Made by a program: the position numbers and the translations under genes. From Mantamonas sphyraenae (Eukaryota; CRuMs; Mantamonadidae): a DNA stretch of 64,000 bases. The DNA lies in contig JAPMXV010000022.1 in assembly GCA_026936335.1 (NCBI GenBank), positions 62,001-126,000 on the forward strand, in the 5' to 3' direction. This document shows, in pieces, positions 53,224 through 64,000 of the stretch. Position 1 is the stretch's first letter. Every line of letters begins with the position of its first letter. Below the pieces are notes generated by a model. The model did no database searches. It saw only the letters and a program-made list of their open reading frames with translations, and was not told the origin of the DNA.

Positions 53224-54331
53224 TCACTTTCCCTTTCCCTTCTTGCTCCCGAAACGGCTTCCCTTTTTGCCACCTGCACCACCCGCGGCCCCGCTGCTGC
53301 TGCTGCTCGCAGCCCCTGCTTGTGCTGCCACCTTTTTGCTTTGCTGCAACTTCTCCTTGCGCAGCTGAAACACCTCGTCGGCAGAAGGCAACACGTGGCC
53401 TCCGTGCAACGAGTTGAGTCGCTTGAGCTCCGCCAAGTTTTCCCGCACTCCGGATGCATTTGCACTCACGCTTTGCAGGGCCTCCTTGAGCGATTTGTCC
53501 TCCTCTTTGCCGGCCTCCAAGGCTTGCACATCCTTCTGTCGCTCCTTCCACACCTCCAACTCGCTGTCCAGCTGCTTTTCTTCCTCCTCCAGCGCCAGCT
53601 GCGTGTACCGAGCTGCTGCTAGCTGAGCGCGTGCATCTGCGATCTGCCTGCACAGCTCTTCCACTGCAGAGTCGCCAGCGGCTGTGTTTGCAGCTGCATC
53701 TGCACTTTCCTGCACTTTTGCAGGCACCTTGAAGATATTTGAACGCACGTACGCCTCGAATCGGTCCAGTGCCTTGTTCAGCTGCGGCTCCAACTCTTGC
53801 TGCAAACGTGCCACCCCGTTGCTCACATGCACCATCTTTGCCTTTGCTCGGCTTCCAGACCCCTGTATAAACACGCCATGCACATGTCCCGCACGTGTGC
53901 GAGTGTGTCAGTTCCTTCTGCCGTGCCCGCTGACACCTTGGCGCGTAAAATCGGGGAACGGCTAAAAATCCAAAAATCCGCCGCCCGCTCGCCCTCACCT
54001 TTGTTTTCGCAATCGTCTTGAGAGCCCGCTCCACATCGTCCAGCGTATCATCCATGCTGACGCTTCCCACGTCGCTGACGGCGTCCAGATAGAACTGCAC
54101 CTGCACGCCAAACATGCGCTCTTGTACGTTGTCCGGAACTGAGTCGAGCTGTGTGATCGCCGTCTCGTTTACGCCGCTCAACACTGACATCTGAGTCTGG
54201 TTGTTCTCTTTCTCCTCGGCGAGGAAACTGGAGGAAGACGACGACGACGACGACGACGAGGATGATGAAGCAGCCTGCCTACCCTTCGACCTCCCTCGAG
54301 ATCGCTTGGTCAGATCAATAAAGTCCGACAT
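53224..54331 (-). CDS. MIS12: MIS12-like kinetochore protein
   Basis: Two exons, complement(53224-53862, 53999-54331), encode 323 residues. After a basic, poly-Ser head (MSDFIDLTKRSRGRSKGRQ), residues about 60-180 follow the MIS12 plan: ERMFGVQVQFYLDAVSDV, DTLDDVERALK, then ALDRFEAYVRSNIFKVPAKV, comparable to the FELYVLRNIFxVP core of fungal and plant Mis12. A coiled coil follows (CRQIADARAQLAAARYTQLA) and a Lys/Gly-rich tail. MIS12 is part of the KMN network joining centromere chromatin to microtubules. The match is by pattern, so a divergent relative is possible. The start lies 51 bp from that of the divergent XK-related gene. Confidence 0.65.
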
Positions 54332-54382
54332 GTCTTTGTGTGTCTCTTCGTTGGCTGCGCCAGCGCTGGCAGCTGCGACGAA
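54332..54382. promoter_or_regulatory. 51-bp divergent intergenic region
   Basis: The shortest head-to-head spacer in the window, between MIS12-like (-) and XK-related (+). Core promoter elements of both genes must lie here or inside the opposing first exons. Inference from spacing. Confidence 0.5.
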
Positions 54383-56470
54383 ATGGTTCGATTCGACGAG
54401 CACGACACGGACGACACCGAGACGTGCTCCGAGGCCACTGATCGCATCTTTTGGTGGGGCGTGGGCAAGCTCATCGACTGGACCACCGTCCTGTTGTGTG
54501 CGTTTGCGCTGTGAGAATTCCCCTTGTCGACCCTCACACACTGCCTGCTCACACCCCGGCCCCGCTCTCCCCACCCGGCCGTATGCCATCTGTCCACTCC
54601 TCCCGCCTCGCCTTGTCACGCAGATCTTGCCGACATCATCACAGATCTCATGGTCATCGTCTCGTACTACGAACTGGGCCTGAACCAGTTTGGCGACATT
54701 GCGCTCGGCTTCTTCCTCATCACGCCGGGCTTCTCCATCCTCCTCGTCATCATTCAGTGGTGGGATTTCTACGACATGAGGGTCCGATACAACTACGGCT
54801 GTGCGTGTAAATGTCCACTCCCATTTCATTCGTCTCCCCTCCGTCTGTAGTCGCCATGGGTTGCTCACCCCTGCAAATCCCCTCTCCGCTCACCCGGCCC
54901 ACATCGACACCGGCCACCCTACCCACAGACTACGACAGAGAAGCCAACTGGAAACAGGCCAAGCGACTCATGGTCATGACAGTCACCTTTCCCGTGCTGC
55001 CGCTGTACATGTGGGGTGAGTTTTTTGTGTGTGTGGAACACGGATGATGCGTTCCTCCTTCCTCCAACGTCACTCACACTTTGACTCAACCACACACAAA
55101 CGACGACAGCTGTCAACTACTTTGAGATGCGAGAGTGGCCCATGTACGCCTCGGAAAGCGATTCGGGCTTTGGTGACGAGCTGAAACAGTACAGCAAACA
55201 GCTGGCCGCAGTGAACAAGGGACGTCGCAGGGGCGGCAAGCAAAACGCAAACCTGTTTCAGAATCTGATGAAGAGGGCGGTGCGTGAGAGTGGACTGTTT
55301 GTGGAAACCATCTTTGAGAGCATCCCGCAGAGTGTGCTGCAGTTTTACGTGCAACTCCAGCTGGGTCAGTTTGACGCCGTCAGCATCATCAGCATCATCA
55401 TCTCCCTGCTGCAGATCTTTAGCAAAACCTACGTGCTGGGCATGGACAAAATCGACCGTCTCAAGGTGTATCTCAGCATGAACGCCATGTCGCTGGACAT
55501 CCTGTACATGTTTACCGCCTGCCTGGCCACCTATCTGTCGCCCACAGGCGTGTACACGCTGCTGTTTTGGGCACCTTTGCTCCTGCGTGCCGCCATCAAT
55601 GTCATCAGCAGCATCGTCTTTGCGGTCGTGGTCACCTACGTCGAGTGGCAGGAAACAAGGCGATACAATCCGCAGTGGTGGACACAATTCAAGCAGCGTA
55701 CCATTCGCAAAATCAAGGAGTTTCGACCCAGGTGGAAGCATGTGCGCAAGTTCTTTGCTGCCATCTTCATTTTCATCAGCGCCGCGCTGGTGTGGGTCTT
55801 TGGCAACTTTTTCAACAGCGCCTTTTCGCTGCAGTGCTTCACCATCTTTGTGCGTCTGATTGTCATGCGCGACGGCGAACGCAAGTCGGACGTGGAGCTG
55901 ATGGCGTACTACACAGACTTGGGCGTGCACAAGACTCACCTCGGCGCGTTTTACGGCTCCATCGAGCGGTCGTTCTGCCGTAGCCGTGCGCAGTACAACC
56001 ACCGCTGCTTCACCATCAGCGACAGTGTACGCCAGGAACTCACCACCTTCAAGACGCGCCACATAGAGGCGTTCTACGCCTCGATTGTGTGGACGTGCGT
56101 GTATGTGACGACCCACACGCTCCTGAACGTCGTTATGGTCTATCTGTTCCTGTTTACGTACCACAACGACTTTGGCACATACTGGGCAGAGAATCCTGGT
56201 GCGTTGGCACGCCAGCCCGTGGGTGCCATCGTGATCAAGGACTGCTTCATGTACGGAACCTGCATCCTGTGGCTCACGTACATCTTCCTCCTCGTGTACA
56301 CCATCATACGCACCAACCAGCGCGTCGACATGGACGAAGACCAGCGCCAGAAGGCCATGCATGCCAAGGACGCACGTGCCGCAGCGATGAAGCTTGCCGG
56401 CGAACGAACACCCATCCAGCGCAACATGAGCCTGTACCCGTACATGACGTACAACTATGGATACTACTGA
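54383..56470 (+). CDS. XK-related multipass membrane protein
   Basis: Four exons, 54383-54497, 54624-54800, 54929-55015 and 55110-56470, encode 579 residues. The start of the membrane domain (LLYLADIITDLMVIVSYYEL) and FLITPGFSILLVIIQWWDF resemble the first helices of XK/XKR proteins. The segment RESGLFVETIFESIPQSVLQ fits the XKR signature (LFETxLExxPQLxLQ). Eight or more spans are expected. Animal XKR8 and relatives scramble phospholipids between membrane leaflets; whether this one does is unknown. All three introns are in phase 1. The C-terminus is Tyr-rich (YPYMTYNYGYY). Confidence 0.65.
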
Positions 56471-56513
56471 TGATGATGATGATGAATGTTTGATTGTTCA
56501 TTTGCATTTTGTT

Positions 56514-58456
56514 TCACCACCAACCGCTCTTCTTGGCCTGTTTTCGAGGCGTCAGGTGATCGCCCGTTCCCACAAAGCCTTCAACTGCATCTTTGTCCTT
56601 GACAAGCTCGCCCAGCTCCGGATGCTGCTCGAGGTTGGCACGCAAGCGTTGCAGCTCCCGTTCTGTTTGCACCCGCCCCTGCTCCTCGTACTCCTCGCGA
56701 GTGAGACGCCGACGCTGGACACACGGACGTTGCGCGTGCGGATATGTGCATATGGGGTGTGCTCTCGTGTGTGTCAGCGCTGGGCTGGATGCGAACCCTC
56801 TCAATCACTGTCTGCATTGTCGTTGTCATCCATGTCATCATCGGACACGTCCTCAATGCCTCGCCGCCTCCTTGCGCCTACCTGGATTGGCAGCCCCGCG
56901 CGGATGCGCTCCTCGTTGGACATGCGAAAGTTGCCGCTGCCACGCGAGGCGGACATGGTCGAAGCGGCCGATAGGGGAGTCACCTGATACGCACGTCCCT
57001 GGCTGTCAAACAGAATGCCCGGGGTGGGTGCACCGTCGGGCGTTGCCGGAGAGAACATCCCAGCCTCTGGGTTGTACATGGGATTGATAACCCCCCCGTG
57101 CATTTGTGTGGGCGTGGATGGCTCACTGCCCTGTCCAGCGGCGCTGGCGGAGGAGGCGGCAGCGGCAGCAGCAGCAGCAGCAGCCGCGCGCGCAGCCTGT
57201 GCCTGTTGCCGGAGCTGGCGATCGCGGTTGACGGCCCCAATGCTTGGCAGCAACAGGGTGAGGAGGAGACTGGCGGCGAGATTGAGGTACCACACATAGT
57301 TGTTGCTGTGGTAGAAGCAAGCAGTGCCCACGAGGTAGCGCAGCACCACGTAGAGGATCTGTTCGCTGCGTTCGTCCTCAAACACACGTTGCTGGTAGAC
57401 GAGTCCCATGCCCACCAGCCCAAACACAACCACCATGACAGCAACCACGAGAGCCAGCTGCTCCTGCCACTCGGCCCCCAGAAACGCCTGGGCCATGGAA
57501 CGCGCAGAAAACGCGGCCACCGAGCCGCCCACACCCACCACACCCAAACCCTTGGCGCCAAAACGACGCGACACAAAGTACATCACCAGCAGGATGGCCA
57601 GCAGGGTGCCAAAGCTAAACCCTGCGGCAAGGTGAAAGGCCATCCACGAGCTGAGTTTGCGTGCCAACAACACCAGGAGCAGCCCCGTGACCGCCGCCAC
57701 CGCATAGCGCATGTACATGTTGCGCGTGGGAGGCTCCAACCCGGCCTTGATTTTGACCTGGCCCCGGTTGGTGATGTCCAGACGCACACACTGGGCTGCA
57801 TACGGCTGGCCGTGCAACTCGCAGGTGGCGGCCACCGCCCCGTTGTTGCCGTTGCGACACGGCGTCACGCGGTGGTAAAGGTTCAACAACTCGGCCAAAG
57901 CGTCGACGGCATTGAGGAGCAGTGGCGAGTTGGGCAGTTTCACCACCTGGTCTTTGGCGGAGAAGTGGAGGTGCATCGTACGCGTCCTCCACAGCCCTTG
58001 CGTCTCGTTCCACAGCAGCGGGGACACGCAAAACTCAAATTGCGAGTTGCCGTCGGGCACATCCACCACGCACGATGCATTCACCGCCCCAGACACCCTC
58101 AGCGTGTTGTCTGTACGCGCCCAGCAGCGTATTGTGTGTGACGCGGAAAAATGGCGCGCGCACACGTGTCAGCTCTCGATTGCACGACCCTTCCCACCGC
58201 ACGCACGCGTCACACACGGCACACATCAGGACGAACCTGAGAGGGCAAGCGGGTGGTGTGTGGGATGGGGATCCGACAAGGGTGATTCCGTGTGCATGTG
58301 CACACCGGCATGCCACTTACCCGGAAGCCGTTCCACCGTGCACGGCGGGCCCTCGAAGCGTCGTGCATGGGCCCCTTTTGCACACAGCGTCAACACACAG
58401 GCCATCACCAGTGTGACCACAAGCGTCGTGCACCCTCTCTCTCTTTGTCGGTGCAT
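56514..58456 (-). CDS. NEMP1: NEMP (TMEM194) inner nuclear membrane protein
   Basis: Three exons, complement(56514-56714, 56882-58110, 58321-58456), encode 521 residues. A signal peptide (GCTTLVVTLVMACVLTLCAKG) is followed by a luminal domain of about 150 residues and five or more spans (YAVAAVTGLLLVLLARKL; LAAGFSFGTLLAILLVMYF). The C-terminal exon gives the strongest proof: RRLTREEYEEQGRVQTEREL and FVGTGDHLTPRKQ match NEMP1's FLTEEEYxxQGxVET and FVEGSSHLTPNE. NEMP proteins stiffen the nuclear envelope and bind Ran or emerin. An Ala run and a disordered loop come before the last exon. The conserved tail is lost if the last intron is not removed. Confidence 0.88.
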
Positions 58457-58532
58457 GGTTGCCGGAGTGTGTTGGGCTGGTGGCGTCTGGGGCGCTTGCT
58501 CGACCACACCATCTCCCACACCCTTCACTCAC

Positions 58533-60876
58533 ATGATCGCTGACGAATCCGACCCGCTTGGTGTAACCTTGGCTGTTGGCGCTGCAGTTGTGGTCGTCGT
58601 CGCTGTATTCTATGTAAGGGTCCGGCCACGGGGCGAGCGAGAGAGTCCGCGCACATCCCCCCCGGCCATCACCACCCTCCTCGTTGTACCTGTCGCCCCC
58701 TCTCTGACCCCTCGTTCCACCTCCTCTGGTCCACAGCACTACATCATGCCACGCTTCAAGTATGCGTCCCTGTCCAAGGTGGCGCAGCCTGTGAAGCCCT
58801 TTGCGGTGACCCGGGTCCTTAACGACGAGGAAGCCACCCTCCGTGCTCATCTTGTCGGCATGGCCCGCAAGAACAAGTTCTACTTGTCATGGTACGTACC
58901 ACCCTTGCTCACAGCACACCCATGCATCGTGGCCACACTCGACACTGCATGGGGGCTGTGCATCTGTGCTGTTTGCGTTGTCCCAGAGTCGAGTTTAGCC
59001 GCAATCAGACCTGCACGCGCCCTTCCCCCACACTCGATGGACACCCTCGTGGCCAAGGAAGTGTGTCCCTGCTGACACCATCCACCCCACCCATTCGGCG
59101 TGCGTGGCACAGGAACTGTACGGCGTGGCCCACCATCTACGTGAGCAATGTTGCGCTGATCGAGCAGGTTCTGCGCACTGAACAGCTGCCCTCTGGTTGG
59201 TTTGGCCCCGTGTGCAGGCACACCGTCATCCCAAGCGTCCGCCTCTCACACCCATCCGCACCGCCATGTCCTTTTACATCACCACACAGGTCGCGAGCAG
59301 CGTTTTCTCAAGGCATGGATTGGCAAGGGCGTCAGCACACTGTGGGTTGCAATCACTCAGCAACTTAACATCGTCCCCAGCACACACCGGCTCACACAAC
59401 CCCACGCCCCACCGTCGCTGCCATGCACAACCATGCTACGGGTGAACATTCATCCCCTCCCTTCCCCCCCACCCCTTCCCAAACTGCATTCACACAGCAC
59501 ATCGGACGAGTGGCGCGAGAGACGAAACGTGATGCGCGAGGCGTTCCACGACAAACTGCTGCGCAAGTATCTGCGCGTTGTCAACGAACGTTGCTCGGAA
59601 ATGCTTCGGCACTGGGGCGAACGCAACAACCGCAGTGCGCCCGTGGACATCCGGGATTGGAGTTCGCGGTTGTGCGCAGACATCATCACGCTCACCTCGT
59701 GCAGCTATCCGCTGGACTCGATTAACAAGCCCGGCGTGGAATACTACCGCACCCTCAACGAAACCTATGAGCTGCTCAACAAGCGCCTGTTTCAAGCAGA
59801 CCTGGCCCTGTCGTACGATTCGGTGTACGCCCTCACCGGCGACGGACGCCGCTTCCGCAAGAACTGCAAAACTCTGCGCCGCATGGCACGCATCGGCGTG
59901 AACAAGAGGAGAACTGGCAACAAGCGCACCACAAAGTCCTTCCTCAACAAGAGCAAGCGTGTGCGCTCCATCGACTCGAGCACCGACGAGGACGGCGAGC
60001 AAATCGACCTCCTCGAATACCTCAGCGCATCGCCCGACATTGACGACAACCAAATCGTCGACGAGCTTTGCGGGACCATTGTACGTGTGTGTGTGTGAGT
60101 GTGTGTGTGTTCTCCTTCGTTCTGTGCATACTTACCCCGCTGTCCCTTGCCCTGCCTATGCTTGCACAGCTTCAAGGTCATCGTCCCACTGCTTCGGCTG
60201 TGATGTGGACACTGTATTTGATTGCACAGCACGTGGCGGTGGAAGAACGTGTGCTGGAGGAGGTGAACAGGCTGATGGGCAGCCGAGACACTCCCACATA
60301 TGCCGACCTCAAGGGCATGACCTACCTCAGCATGGTCCTCAAGGAATCTATGCGTCTCTACCCTCCTGTGGCCTCCATCGAACGCCAGCTGACTCAGAGC
60401 ACTGATCTCAACGGCGTCGAGGTCCGCTCGGGCGTCGACCTGTGCATTCTCCCCTGGGTTGTCCATCGTAACCCCAAGCTCTGGGATGCCCCTGAAACTT
60501 TTGATCCGGAGCGTTTCTCCCTGCAGAACACCCGTGGACGTGAACCCTTTGCCTATCTGGCATTCTCGGCCGGCATGCGCAAGTGAGTGGTCTGCGCCTT
60601 CTCCCCTGACGCCCGCCATCCACACCCATTCCCTGCCTCCGTTTCCCTGTTGCTCACACGCGTCACTTGTCTTTGCACCCAACCTCAACCCACCCCACGT
60701 GGCACAGCTGCGTGGGTCAGCCGTTTGTCTTTGTAGAAGTGAAGGCCATCCTGGCCATGGTGCTCAAGCGCTACCGTCTGCGAGTGGACCCTGCCAGCGT
60801 CAACCTGAAACTGGCCACAGACACAGTCACATGGCCTGCATCTGAGATGCTCATGACTGTGGATGCGCGTGCCTGA
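58533..60876 (+). CDS. Cytochrome P450 monooxygenase with altered I-helix
   Basis: Seven exons, 58533-58613, 58737-58891, 59113-59195, 59290-59341, 59498-60080, 60170-60582 and 60708-60876, encode 511 residues. An N-terminal ER anchor (VTLAVGAAVVVVVAVFY) leads to the P450 fold: helix C region DEWRERRNVMREAFH, helix K VLKESMRLYPP (ExxR), FDPERF, and the haem loop FSAGMRNCVGQPF with the Cys ligand; the last intron splits the Asn codon before it. The helix I oxygen-activation motif, normally AGx(D/E)T(T/S), reads QGHRPTAS, so the acid and the first Thr are missing. A basic insertion of about 60 residues (KRRTGNKRTTKSFLNKSKR) lies before helix I. The CYP family and substrate are unknown. Confidence 0.88.
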
Positions 60877-60961
60877 ACGAACGAAAATGAATGGACACGG
60901 AGCCCCCCAAGTCGCGCCAACCAAAAAAACAATCCACAGAGAGCGACGGAGTTGACCCACA

Positions 60962-63900
60962 ATGGATAGAAGATCCACATACAGATCCAGCTATTCCACA
61001 GGATCGCGCACGGGTCGTCGATCCTATGCACAATACAGCAGCAGTAGCAGTCCGCTGCGCGGCAGCAGCGGAAGCGGCATCGGCGGCAGTGGCTACGGCA
61101 CCAGCAGCAGCAGTAGCTACAGTAGCGCCGGCTCGGGCTTTAGCACCCCAGGAGCATCGGGATACACACACACGGCGTCGCGCAGATCGCCCAGTGATTA
61201 CCTTGCGAGCAGCACGCCACGCACATCGGCAAGTGCCGGCAGCAGCGAGTACAGTGGCTCGCAAACCAGCCGCTCGCTGCTGGCCCAGCAGATCCAGTAT
61301 CGGCAGCAAATGGAGCAGGAGGAGCAGAATGCCGCCATGAAGGAATTCATGGAGAGTCAAAAGGGTAGGTCGGATCCACATCTCTCTCCCTGTCTCCCTG
61401 TTTCTCTCTGTGTGTCAACGTCGAGACCAAAAACTGACACCACCATCGCGACCCTCCTCCCGCAGCCCTCATTACCAAGCTCGAAAGCGAGCAACAGAAG
61501 ATCCAGGACGAGCTGATGCAGGAACGCAGCAAGAACCAAGATGCAACCAAACGCATGGAGGAGATGAGCAATGGTGAGTGTGTCTGCACAGCGCGCATGG
61601 AGTCCTGGCCAGCGGACGACGGATTTGGCCAACTGCTTCCACCGCCTCCCATTATGACGCGAACTTTGACGCGCGTCCACGCACGCTGACGACCCACTGA
61701 CACCACCGCACTGCACACAACCGCGCCATCCACAGCCATGCGCGATCTGAAGACCGAAGCTGAGCTCAAGATGGCACTGCAATCCCAGCAGCTGACCTTT
61801 CTGGAGACGCGCGTAAACAACGGCTCGTTTTCGGATGACACGACACATCGTTCGCGCCGCAGCAGAGACCACGACGACGTGGACACATCCAACACGTCGT
61901 CATCCTCGTCCACAAGCACCTCTACAGCCCCACAGGCGCCATCCACACCCGCTGCAACTGCTCAGCAGACGCAGGGGGCAGCACAGGGCATGCAGGCACC
62001 ATACCCGGAAGCCCAACCGGCCTACGCCATGCCCATGGCCAACAGCCCCTACCACCAAACACCCCAACCGCAGCATCCATACATGCAGCAGCAGTACATG
62101 ACCTCGCCTGCAGTCCAAGTGGAGCAGCAGCAGCTCGAAGCGCTGAAGAAGATCAGTGAGATTCAAGCAAACGTACGTGGCCCACGCACCACGCACCACG
62201 CACCACCCATCCACGCAGGAGCGCTCTCCATTTCCAATCATCCCCCTCATTCCTCATGGCTTGAAGCCACAACGTCACACACTCACACACTCACCCACAC
62301 TGTACAACATCGTTCCACAGGCGCGCTCCATCGCGGCGTCAGCCAACTCTGCGGTGGAGGAGGCACAACGCAAGGCAGAAACGGAGCGACTGAAGCGGAA
62401 GCTGGAGGACGCAGAGCGGGAAAAGTTTGAATGCGAATCGCGCTTGTCATTGCAGGTGCAGGAGCTGCAGGGCAAGAACAAGATGCTGAGCAAGCAGAAT
62501 CACTGGTTGGAGCAGGAGTTGCAGGAAAAGAGCCACCAGGCGGACCAGCACCTGGGTCAGGTGGACATGCTGGAGAGCAACATTGCCCAATTGCAGAAGG
62601 AACTGGAGCAGCGCAAGGAACACGTGGACACGCTGCGCAACAAGGTGCAGGAGTTGCAACTGGCCAAGCAGGCAGAGGTGGGCCAGAGCAGCAGTGCACG
62701 CGAGGCATACCAGGAAATGGAACGCAAACTGAGCGAGGAGACGCGGAAGCGGTTTGAGGCGGAGGAAAAGGTGCATCGGGCGTCCATTGAGCTGGACCAA
62801 AAGGTGCAGGAGTTGAACCGGGCCACGGGACACAACAAGGACCTGGAACACGCGGCGATGCAGCACGAGAGTGCGCTCAACAGGCTCAAGTACGAGTTGC
62901 AACAAAAGACGAACGAGCTGGAGCGAGTGCAGATGACTGCCAACGAGCAGGCGCAACGCCTGGTCCAGTTTGAGGGCGTGCAGGCCACGGCGGAACGCAC
63001 ACGCTTGGAACTGGACGAAATGAGCAAACGGTTCCGTTTGGCGGACCGTGAGAGGTCGCAACTGGAGGCAACGTTGCAGGAGGTGCAGCGGGATTTGGAG
63101 CAGGCGCGCGGCAGCGGCAAGAACACGCTGGCCAAGCTGAAGGCCAAGGAGCGTGCACACGAAACGGAGGTGAAGGAGCTGCAGCGTGAGCTGGAGCAGA
63201 CGCGCACGGACGGCGAGGCGGCGCTGCGGGAAAAGAGCGCAGATTTGAACCGTGCCACCGAGCGTCTGCGGGTGCTGGAAAAGAAGGTGGACACGCTGAC
63301 TGCGGAAAAGGTGCAGATGGAGCGGGAGATGATTGTGATGCACAACGGCAAGAGCGATGCAGAGCGACAGCGGCAGGAGATGGAGCGCAAGCTGCGCGAG
63401 GCTGTGCAGAAGCGCGAAAAGGCGGAGCAGAACCAGCGCATGGCCGAAGAGCAGCTGAGGCAGAAGGGCACTGCGTTGCAAGAGTTGCAGATGCAGCTGA
63501 GCAAGGCAGGGGTGGCGTCGAAGCAGAGTGAACGGGACGCAGCCAACAAGTTGGAGAAGCTGACGCAGGAGGCTGCACGTGTGCGCAAGGAGATGGAGAG
63601 CAAGCTGTTGGGACGCAGCCAGGAGGTGGATCAGCTCACCGCCAGCGTGGCGCAGCTCACACGGCAGCGTCAGCAGGAACGTGAACGCCTGGCCAAGCTG
63701 GAACAGGACAACCGCGTGTTGAAGGAACGTGCCCAACAGGAAGAAGGCAACGCGTCGCAGCTGGCCGACGTGGTTGCCCAGCTGGACGCACAGCTCAAGG
63801 CCAAGGAGGGCGAGCTGGCACGCGTCAGCAACACGGTGAACGAACTGGTGCTTGTCAGGCAGCAGGAGGCGGCCCAGCGATGGCAGCTGCAGGAGGAGCT

Positions 63901-64000
63901 GAACAACAGCAGCACGCGGCTGGACAGCGAGGAGAGTGCGCGCCGCGAGGCGCAGGAGGCTGTGGAGGAGGCACGTCGTGAGACCACGCGTGTCACAGAC
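60962..64000 (+). CDS. Long coiled-coil protein (3' end outside window)
   Basis: Exons 60962-61364, 61466-61573, 61736-62172 and 62321->64000; the last is open to the window edge. The head of about 110 residues is Ser/Tyr/Gly-rich (GRRSYAQYSSSSSP), then a short coiled coil (LLAQQIQYRQQMEQEEQ), a Pro/Gln-rich linker (PHPYMQQQYMTSP-like) and at least 560 residues of continuous heptads (LKRKLEDAEREKFECESRL; ELQRELEQTRTDGEAALRE). The tail of a rootletin- or myosin-like rod is possible from shape, and a low-complexity Ser/Tyr head occurs in filament proteins, but I recognise no family. There is no motor or kinase domain in the visible part. Confidence 0.75.

Noticed and set aside
1-64000. tRNA, rRNA, vault RNA or insertion sequences
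   Set aside because: No cloverleaf, box A/B pair with terminator, rRNA core or transposase terminal repeats could be recognised by eye; a covariance-model search would be needed to exclude them.

Overview
This window is compact, GC-rich nuclear DNA of a eukaryote. Genes are short and closely packed, most have 0-6 short GT-AG introns (about 70-250 bp), and no operons, Shine-Dalgarno sites, rRNA or tRNA genes are visible. TMEM107 is a ciliary transition-zone protein, so the organism probably builds a cilium. Major vault protein, a ferroportin, an SK-type K+ channel, XK-related and NEMP proteins, syntaxin-17, MIS12 and PRC1 together suggest a free-living flagellate on or near the animal lineage, for example a choanoflagellate. 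That placement is inference. I see 29 genes, of which the first (5' part missing) and the last (3' part missing) run off the window.

Layout. 1-11.5 kb: a PH-LRR protein (+), then five tandem minus-strand genes (J-domain/zinc-finger protein, Atg22-like transporter, TMEM107, a reticulon/ARL6IP1-like ER protein, RAB3GAP1). 11.5-19.2 kb: SK-like channel (+), TMEM245-like protein (-), ferroportin (+), coiled-coil/GRAM protein (-), eEF1A lysine methyltransferase (+). 19.2-29.2 kb: SERP1/RAMP4 (-), membrane-anchored M16 peptidase (-), multipass receptor-like TKL kinase (-), MON1 (+), OS-9 lectin (+). 29.2-40.1 kb: a 995-residue coiled-coil protein (-), a very large protein with a C-terminal TnpB/Fanzor-like RuvC nuclease and an apparent N-terminal FEN/XPG-like PIN domain (-), and a Ser/Thr kinase (-). 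40.5-64 kb: PRC1 (+), a UBZ4-F-box-multipass protein (-), major vault protein (+), syntaxin-17-like SNARE (-), VPS34 (+), MIS12 (-), XK-related protein (+), NEMP (-), cytochrome P450 (+) and a long coiled-coil protein (+).

Themes. Autophagy and endolysosome trafficking is strongly represented (Atg22-like, RAB3GAP1, MON1, syntaxin-17, VPS34), as is ER protein biogenesis and quality control (SERP1, OS-9, reticulon-like, J protein). PRC1 and MIS12 serve mitosis. Gene pairs are often head-to-head with start codons 50-160 bp apart, or tail-to-tail with stop codons about 20-100 bp apart.

The most unusual locus is the 5.5 kb gene at 32.8-38.3 kb. It keeps an apparently complete RuvC Asp-Glu-Asp triad with a zinc ribbon, joined to what looks like a second, PIN-type nuclease and two coding minisatellites. 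Exon coordinates throughout were derived by hand from splice consensus, reading phase and remembered family sequences; no alignments were run.
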